Position numbers and translations under genes: made by a program
Source: Polytrichum commune
Lineage: Eukaryota > Streptophyta > Polytrichopsida > Polytrichales > Polytrichaceae
Direction: 5' to 3'
Length of the DNA: 64,000 nt
Assembly: GCA_950295325.1 (NCBI GenBank)
Contig: OX485806.1
Location: forward strand, 11,840,001 to 11,904,000
In this document: positions 57,700-64,000 of the stretch, piece after piece
How the letters are laid out: each line of letters opens with the position of its first letter
Position numbering within the stretch: the stretch's first letter is position 1
Notes under the pieces: generated by a model
Databases searched by the model: none
The model's input: only the letters and a program-made list of their open reading frames with translations
What the model was told of the DNA's origin: nothing

Positions 57700-58010
57700 C
57701 ACAATGGAGGCCTAACTCGAAGAGGCGGTGTCTAGCAGTCAAGGGTAAGGCACCCATCTCTTTGAGTTGGGCCTCTACCACTGTTACATGAGGTGAAAAC
57801 ATAGGAAATTTTATTACAACATGTACTTCTTGTTTTTTTGGACCATTGACCCCAAAATCAACATAAGAGACCCCAAATCAGTCCAAAGGGGACCCACTTG
57901 AAATGAATAAATCACAAACCCATGGGAATCATGTTCTTACTAGACCTCCTTCACCTTTTGTAATAGTGGTTGGGGCCCAACTCAAAGAGGTGGGCATCTA
58001 ACCTTGCACA
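57700..58010. mobile_element. CTTTGAGTTGGGCC foldback fragments
   Basis: GGCCTAACTCGAAGAGGCGG then TGTCTAG (57708) pairs with CACCCATCTCTTTGAGTTGG then GCC (57750), forming a short-loop hairpin. Another arm, GGCCCAACTCAAAGAGGTGG, lies at 57975. Same family as 29130-29382. Confidence 0.6.
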
Positions 58011-58039
58011 TGTCTTGCCGAGAGAGAGAGAGACAGAGA

Positions 58040-59135
58040 GCCCGTACATACCTGTCGTTCATCCAACATAAAAGCCTTGAAACAATATGGAGCCATGAGG
58101 TTACTTCTTAATGTTGATTCGACATTGGAAGTAGCTCCAAAGATACCAAATTAGCGTACTCAAGGTCGTTTAAGACGAATAAATAACAAACCTATAGAGG
58201 TACAATCATATATAATAATTCCTTCTCTCCAGCCTTGACCCCCACAATTTAACCATGATTGAGACCCAATTAGAATGAACTACCACAAACCTAGAGGAGG
58301 CATGAACTTAATTTGTTTAATTAGGATATCTATATATCTATCCATATATCTATATACATAGAGGGGATTGTTAAATCGACCACAAAGATGAGTCACGTGA
58401 CCGCATGACCTGTCCAAATTTAAACAATTCTAGTTGTAAGCTAAAATTTAAAGAAAGAAGAAGCATAGATGACACCTTGTTCCTCTTCATGTTCTCCTCT
58501 TCATGTGTGCAATGAAATATCAAATTTCAAACTCCATTGTGATGAATTGCTTTGGGTTCCCAACTCTTCCACTATCTTTTTAACCATAAGGTTCTTGCAT
58601 GGATTAGTGTTTATGTGTTGTTTGCATGTGGGCATGGATTGTAAGTTATGTCTTCACAAATGCTTGGAGCAATTGGGTCGGCCTCGAGAGGGATTTAAAT
58701 TGCACAATTGGGTGGCTAGGGGTGGATGTGGGGAACAAAGTTCGTTTTTTATTTCAAGATTTGTTAGGTTTGTGGCGATTCACAACAATAAGCCATGTTT
58801 TGTTTGATGTGGGATGGTCTTTTATTCAATTAGATGTGTAGTAAATGAATTTAACATGTATAGAGCACATAGATTTATAAACCAAATTCTTATGTTAGGT
58901 AAAATTAGGTAGAATTCAATGAGCCTACCCCTTCCACCAACGTGGGCCTTTGACCCTCGTGGTTGATGCCCGTTACCTGACAAAATTTGAGATTTTTGGT
59001 CACACACATGAAGAGGAGCAGATATCAACTATGTGTCCTCTTTCTTTACATTTCAACTTACAACTAGAATTATTGAAATTATGAGAGGTCATGTGACGAT
59101 GCGATGCGATCTTTGTGGTCGAGGTAACAATCCAC
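58040..59135. other. gene-free stretch with repeat fragments
   Basis: CTGTCGTTCATCCAACATAA near 58052 is one end of the TCATCCAACATAAA family; the partner end is not clear. ATATCTATATATCTATCC occurs at 58326-58355. Short frames at 58.47-58.84 kb lack motifs. Confidence 0.35.
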
Positions 59136-59137
59136 AC

Positions 59138-59466
59138 TAATAAGTACACTAAATAGGATATTTCGTGTTTGATTATATTTAGTGTTGTTACCACCCTACC
59201 CTGCTCAACACTAATTCTCAATTGCTTGACAATTAGTGTTAGACATAAATGTGCCGCTACCTTCCCTACTGCCACCTCCCTTGTTATATCCTTGTTTTTC
59301 ATATCCTTACTAACATTGAATTCAAGCATGTAAATTCCGCATATTACCATAGTAAATTCACGCATGTAACTTCCACATACTTACTTTCATAGGGTTATTG
59401 ATATTTAGTGTACGCGTTCGTATTTAGTGTATCGAACACTAAATATCCTATTTAGTGTAGTGTGTA
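59138..59466. mobile_element. TTTAGTGT miniature element, fullest copy
   Basis: The left end AGTACACTAAATAGGATATT then TCGTGTTTGAT mirrors the right end, complement CTACACTAAATAGGATATTT then AGTGTTCGAT. The right 240 bases match 8409-8655. About 329 bp, no protein. The repeated TTTAGTGT half-sites inside each terminus are themselves palindromic (ACTAAATA-N-GATATTTAGT). Confidence 0.8.
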
Positions 59467-59529
59467 TGTATATACACCATAAATTGAAGTTTTTATGGTA
59501 GCCCTTCAATTGAACTCAGATATTAAGGC

Positions 59530-59582
59530 GGGGGGCCGGGCCCAGCCCAGCCCAGCCCGGCCCGGCCCGGCCCGGCCCGGCG
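59530..59582 (+). repeat. GC-rich repeat (CCAGC)n(CCGGC)n
   Basis: CAGCC is followed by five or more GGCCC units in an otherwise AT-rich region. It marks the left edge of the GC-rich block leading to the PAS gene. Confidence 0.9.
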
Positions 59583-59584
59583 CA

Positions 59585-60731
59585 CTCTTCACTCCACGAC
59601 AAAAGGCCACTCATGCTTGACCTTATCACAAGTCATCCCGGGTTAGTACATTCATACTTTACTTCGTGCCCGCGGGCAGCCCAGAAACTGCCCCGCCTGC
59701 AGTCCCCCGTACACGCCAGAAACGTCCCCCCTGCCCCTGCCCGGCGGCCGGACCTGCCTTCCCAGAAACGTCATTGCTGCCCTTGCCCGCCGACAGGGAG
59801 GCGGGGAAAAAATATGTGACAGGTGTTGAGTGTGGCTGTGACACTTGGGCCGCAGGCAGCTCACTCTTCTCTTCTTCTCCTTCTCTACTTTCTTCTCCTT
59901 CGCTATAATTCTCCCCCCTTTCTCCATCATCTCTTGGATGCCCATCCGAGCAGATCGACCTTTTCGCTCTCATTCCACACGCTAAGTCGCACTACGCTCC
60001 ACCTCCACGTCGTCACCGGTGTTGGGTTTGCATCCAAACGCAATCTTGAGTGCCAAACGTTCAATTCTGGAATCAATTTTGGAAGTGTGCAAAACTAGGA
60101 GGGAAGCAAGCAAGCAAGCAAGCAAGCAGAGGTGGTGGAGAGTCGTGTGGAGGAATTTCATAGTTGTGTGGAGTTTGGTTGAGCTCTTCTCGCTTCTCTT
60201 CTTTTGTTTTTCCTTGTCAGAGTACTGCAGAACCTGGGTTGAGGAGTTTTAGAGAGATTTTAAGAGTTGTTGAGAGTTTTAAGAAGAGGTTTTGAGAGAG
60301 AGAGTTTGGGGGAGGAGGCAGTTTGTCGAGGTGTGGAGTTGGGTTGGTCAACTAAGTTTTCGGTGTCTGAATGGACGATCTTGTGCATTGGTGAAGTGAT
60401 AGCGGGTTGTTGTTGTTGTTGTTGTTTTTTTTTTTCTCTCTCTCTCTCTCGCTCTTTTCTTCCTCTTTAAATTTATTTCGGAGTGGGAGAGGAGAGAACA
60501 CGATTGAGGAGTGAAGTGAGAGCTTGCCAAGAGTTTGCAGAGAGTGTTTGAGAAGTGAAGAGAGTGTTTGTTAGTTTTGGGCACGATAGATTTGAAGGTC
60601 CGGAAGCTGGGGTTTTGGTGTTTGTGGATGCGGCGATCTTGTGCATTGGTAGCACGAACTAGCTTCTTCTTCTTCTTCTTCTTCGTGGGTGAGGAGTGAA
60701 GGAGAGTTTCCGAGAGAGTTGTTTGTTAGTG

Positions 60732-60769
<38 letters not shown>

Positions 60770-60846
60770 TATGTGGTGTTGGTGAATGCGACGATCTTGT
60801 GCATTGGTGGCGAAGTAGGGGAGAGCGGGAGGGCTATGTGTGGAGG
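59585..60846 (+). promoter_or_regulatory. GC-rich promoter region and repeat-rich 5' leader of the PAS gene
   Basis: 59.65-59.85 kb is GC-rich, with CAGAAAC repeated three times (CCAGAAACTGCC, CCAGAAACGTCC, CCCAGAAACGTC). From 59.86 kb the strand is CT-rich. The presumed leader holds (AAGC)6 near 60107, (GTT)6 near 60408, a CT run near 60436, (CTT)8 near 60664 and (GA)14 near 60736. CGATCTTGTGCATTGGT occurs three times (60376, 60632, 60789), each a little downstream of a GA/GT-rich segment, so the leader grew by duplication. Several short upstream ATG frames exist. Transcription start and possible leader introns cannot be fixed from sequence alone. Confidence 0.5.
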
Positions 60847-63800
60847 ATGATGCTGATGATGGAGACGGAGTGCAAGAGGGGTCCGGGAGGTCGGAGAGGG
60901 GCAGCGATGGCCGCGGAGGAGCACCGGAGGGAGGCGTTGGATTTTGTGCTGGAGCTCGCGGGCTCGCGTCCCATCCCGAACAAGATGTTGGGCTGCGACT
61001 CTCTGGTGCAGGCGGACGAGCTTCCCGTGCCCATGTTCGTGGTGGACCTCGATATGTGTTGCATCCTTTGGAACAAGTAAGCATCAGCGGCATTTCTGTA
61101 AGCTTCCGAGATTGAGGGTTGGGTTGTCTTACTCCCTTCATCCCAGATTAACCGGGTCCAGTTATGCTCGATCGCAATTTCACCATCCGCGCCCTCCATA
61201 ACCCACATGTGTTCTGGGTTGTGCCTAGCCAGCGAAGATTGATTGAGTTGCTTCCCGTGTCCATGTTCATGGTGGAGCTTGACATGTGTTGCGTCCTTTG
61301 GAATAAGTAAGCACAAGATATTTCTGTAAGCTTCCGAGATTGAGGTTTGGTTGTCTTCTTCCGATCAACCGGGTCTGGTTATGCTCGATCCCAGTTTCAC
61401 CATCCGCGCTCGTACAGATAACCCATAAGTTATGTATTCTTTGTGGAGCCTACTGGAAGTTACATCCTTTGGAATAAGTAAGAAAGCATTTCTGTAAGCT
61501 TCTTGAATATCGGAGGGGAGCCTTTGGGGATGGACCCCTGACGATGGTGGTTGATTGTCTTGCTCCCTAAATCCCAGATTAAGCCTCTCATCCAGGGTCT
61601 GGACACGCTCGATCGCAATTTCGCCACCCGCGCCCTACACATAACCCACATGTATTCTTGGTCGAGCTTATTGGTGGGCGACCCGAGGACCCTAGCCTAG
61701 CCTACGTGGATTCTGCCCTGTGAGCTTGCACTCTGGGGATTTGTGAGGACCTCGGTTGTCGCAACTTCTTCCCTACACTTGTCTGAGAATCAAGAGTATC
61801 AACCGCTTGTTGATACTCTATGACCCCCCCCCCCCCCGTTGACCACGGTTTGGTCCTGCGGTGGGCGGTGGATCAAGTTGCATCCCATCACTCTGTCTTC
61901 AGCTACATCTACTTATTTATCTGTATTCACCACACACCGAGAGGGGTTATCTATCTTTATATCTATCTGTCTGTCTGAAAGTCTCGGGTGTGAGCTACTA
62001 CCTATCTATCAATCTGTTTTTGTGAAAGTCTTGGGTGAGAGCTGTTACCTATTTATCAATCTGTCTTTCTGAAAGTCTCTCGAGTGAGAGGTGTTATCTA
62101 TCTACCAATCTGTCTTTTGAAAGTCTTGGATGAGAGATGTTATCTATTAATCAATTTGTTGGGAGGTGTTACTTATCTACCAATCTGTCTTTATAAAAGT
62201 CTTGGATTGGTTTGTTTAGAAGCAGTACGATTTTGCAAAATGTGTGTGTACCTAATGTGTTTGTGTTTGTGTGTGTATTGTTGCAAATGCAGGCGTGCTA
62301 CCGAGTTATCTGGCTGGGCCGAATCGGAGGTCTCCTCCATGCGCAGATTTACGACTTCACTCTTCAGCAGCCAGTCGTCGCACCAGAAGTATGCCGCCCT
62401 CTCTTCCGACACACTTGTTGCAGTCGATAGTGTGCATTCCGTTCGTGGATGTGAGATCTACGCTTACTTACATACACACAGATTTGTTTCTTGATTTTCT
62501 CGATCTTTATAGGTTGCCATCATCAAGAAGTTGAGGCATCATCCTACCATTACAACAACAACCCAAATGCTCAACCTGTGTGCATGTTTCGATCATAACT
62601 AGTGTGGATGGATTTGTTTTTGCAGGGAGTTTGAGGACTTTGTGAGGGGCGCACTTGAAGGTCAGGACTCCACCCAACAATTCTGGAACTTGAAGACAAA
62701 GTGGGGTCACACCATGAAGGTACTTCTATACGCTTGTGCTCGCACGGATGCCATGGGCGGCGTGTCTGGGGTTATCTGCGTGATTATGCCTCTTGATGCA
62801 CCCGGGATGCTACAGCCTGCCTGCAAACTGGAGCGAAGCCTACAGGCTACGGATAAAGTCGTCGGCCTCTTGGATCCGGAAGGTGAATATTTTAAAAATT
62901 TGTCTTCGATTGGTCCAACCAACCGCACACCGTCTCCCACTACCCTATCATAACAGGAGGAGGGACAGGTGGCTCCCCTTTCTGAATCTACTAGTTCTCT
63001 ACCTTGTTGCCCGCTCCCTGCAAGACTCTCAAATTGAGAGGAATATGCAAAGACATCATACATTTCTGTTCCGAAGATCAGAGTGCACTGATTCCCTTGG
63101 AAACTGTCTTAACAGTGTTATAATACATACCTACGATCAGATTACTGAAGGGCCTCTCTCTCAATCTTTTGTCTCTCAAAAAAAATCTATTTTATATTTC
63201 GCAGTTTATTGGAGGTTATATAGAGGAAGCTGACAGGTTGCAATAATGTTGTTGTTATGATTCTGACAGAAAACAATCTGAATGATGAGGGTGTCAGTCC
63301 CCAAAAACAACAACAACGCAGTGATGTTCCAGACTTATTTCTGGCAGCTTTTGAGCATCCGCCCTCCCCGTGTTCTGATGGAGGGGTCGACCGGATCGAC
63401 ATGTATGGTGACCCAGGGAACATGGTGGTGGAGATGGAAGAGATGGAAGAGATGGAAGAGACGTCGGTTTGCTCTCAAGATTGGTGCAAGAGCGAGCAGG
63501 AGTCGCACAGCTTGGGTGGTGCAGGCAGCGGTGCAGGTGGACTCGAGGCCAGCGGCTGCTTATCCCGTGCAAGGGCCCTGGTTCTGGACCCTGAGCCCTG
63601 GGGCCGCAAGTCTCTGAAACTGATGCTGGAGCGCTGTGGTTTTGAGGTCGTGTGCGCCTGCGGCAACAAGGAAGCCTTATGGCACCTCCAGCAGAGCTTG
63701 CAACACCCCGAAGGTTTTTCGGTCATCTTCATCAACCTGTCTGTTGCTCGGATGGACAATTATGCCATTGTGCGAAACCTGCGCCTCATGGAGCAATCAG

Positions 63801-63864
63801 GCTTAGATAATAGTTCATGCTCGATGACTCCAGCTTTGTTCGTGGCTGTTACTGACCTTGACAG
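60847..63864 (+). CDS. PAS-domain protein with degenerate receiver domain (partial, runs off the window)
   Basis: Predicted exons: 60847-61076 (donor AA|GTAAGC), 62293 to about 62450 (acceptor ATGCAG|GCG), 62626-62882 (TTGCAG|GGAG; donor GAAG|GTGAAT) and 63270-63864 (GACAG|AAA; donor GACAG|GTGGG). Exons 1-2 join in phase to read PMFVVDLDMCCILWNKRATE and LSGWAESEV, a typical PAS core. Exon 3 (EFEDFVRGALEGQ, FWNLKTKWG) completes the PAS fold. Exon 4 has an acidic EMEEMEEMEE stretch, then a receiver-like domain from RALVLDPEPWGRK through FSVIFINLSVARMDNY to LFVAVTDLD. The phospho-acceptor Asp is Asn (codon 63734-63736) and the paired acidic DD is DP, so normal phosphotransfer is unlikely. A histidine-kinase or output domain may follow beyond the window. 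The nearest known architecture is plant PAS histidine kinases and hybrid sensors. ATG 60847 is the first in frame. The exon 2-3 junction is unresolved. Confidence 0.7.
61021..61660 (+). repeat. three tandem copies of the exon 1 tail plus intron
   Basis: Units start near 61021, 61251 and 61436. Each has the end of the PAS exon (ATCCTTTGGAAYAAGTAAG), then ATTTCTGTAAGCTTC, CCCAGATTAA, CTCGATCGCAATTTC and ATAACCCACATGT. Unit 2 keeps an open exon tail, VSMFMVELDMCCVLWNK, with the same donor phase as exon 1 and an upstream CCAG|CGAAG that could serve as acceptor. Unit 3 is decayed (GGAAGTTACATCCTTTGG). Confidence 0.85.
61826..61838 (+). repeat. poly-C run
   Basis: Thirteen consecutive C within intron 1. 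Runs of ten or more G or C occur at about ten places in the window. Confidence 0.9.
61970..62210 (+). repeat. 47-bp minisatellite in intron 1
   Basis: GAAAGTCTTGGGTGAGAGCT then GTTACCTATCTATCAATCTG then TCTTTCT recurs at about 61978, 62025, 62072 and 62119, with a looser unit ending near 62210. The steps are 47 bases. Confidence 0.88.
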
Positions 63865-63934
63865 GTGGGTTTGTGTAATTCACCACTCTCTCCATTGTTT
63901 TTTCACAAGGCCATTGAATTGTCTCCCAGGCCCC

Positions 63935-64000
63935 GTTTGCACTACACCATTTATGGTATTTAGTGTCACTTATTGGAATTACGCAATGCACTAACTTCGT
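63935..64000 (+). mobile_element. TTTAGTGTCACTTA miniature element, cut by the window edge
   Basis: ACTACACCATTTATGGTATT then TAGTGTCACTTATTGGAATTACGCAATG matches the left 60 bases of 54083-54312. It lies in the intron after exon 4 of the PAS gene. Confidence 0.75.

Noticed and set aside
59652-59973. Overlapping frames in the GC-rich promoter block
   Set aside because: High GC removes stop codons in all frames. Proline/arginine-rich translations on both strands look like by-products.

Overview
The window is nuclear DNA of a plant-lineage eukaryote. Evidence: AT-rich intergenic space, GT-AG introns in every gene I could model, interstitial TTTAGGG telomere-type repeats at three places, plant-style PIF/Harbinger, CACTA and tRNA-SINE elements, and a PAS/receiver sensor gene of the kind seen in green plants. 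My best guess is a large-genome streptophyte alga or bryophyte-grade plant, with the Characeae as a possibility. This is inference; no ribosomal or organellar marker is present.

Layout. 0.5-0.8 kb: GGGAAC-rich tandem repeat. 1.25-4.44 kb (minus): an apparently intact three-exon gene for a DUF7869-type, transposase-like protein of about 1000 residues. 4.67-5.25 kb: a 94-bp perfect palindrome, a cluster of three further palindromes built on the same 20-base core, and an exon-like stretch. 5.5-12.6 kb: gene-poor DNA with minisatellites, telomere-type repeats and small inverted-repeat elements. 13.98-16.22 kb (plus): a gene for a lysine-rich protein with a DGQHR/ParB-like motif, lying between a six-copy and a three-copy array of that same palindrome. 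The downstream array sits in its predicted intron, and the upstream array ends just before its predicted splice acceptor. 18-30 kb: gene desert with small transposons, an 800-bp AT-only tract, a SINE and a six-unit 150-bp satellite. 30.6-33.6 kb: nested PIF/Harbinger elements with TTA target duplications, one carrying a Myb/SANT-like gene broken by one amber codon. 33.95-37.5 kb: decayed Harbinger transposase and a second Myb/SANT pseudogene. 40.3-46.5 kb: a degraded LINE (endonuclease, reverse transcriptase, RNase H, C-terminal zinc-binding region) into which a CACTA miniature element inserted. 46.5-59.5 kb: nests of miniature inverted-repeat and foldback elements. 59.5-64 kb (plus): GC-rich promoter and repeat-rich leader, then the first four exons of a PAS-domain protein with a degenerate receiver domain. 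That gene runs off the right edge.

The most unusual feature is the 20-base palindrome TTTCACTCGATCGAGTGAAA. It occurs 13 times without a mismatch, only at 4.7-5.1 kb and 14.0-16.1 kb. Sequence on one side of a core often reappears inverted on the other side of the same or a neighbouring core. At both loci a downstream reading frame encodes the peptide AVLYGL from an almost identical DNA stretch. The cores, the ParB-like reading frame and the shared AVLYGL exon may be one mobile or self-copying gene family; an assembly or linker artefact must be excluded first.

The only gene likely to serve the host is the PAS/receiver gene at the right end. Nearly everything else is transposon-derived or repetitive.
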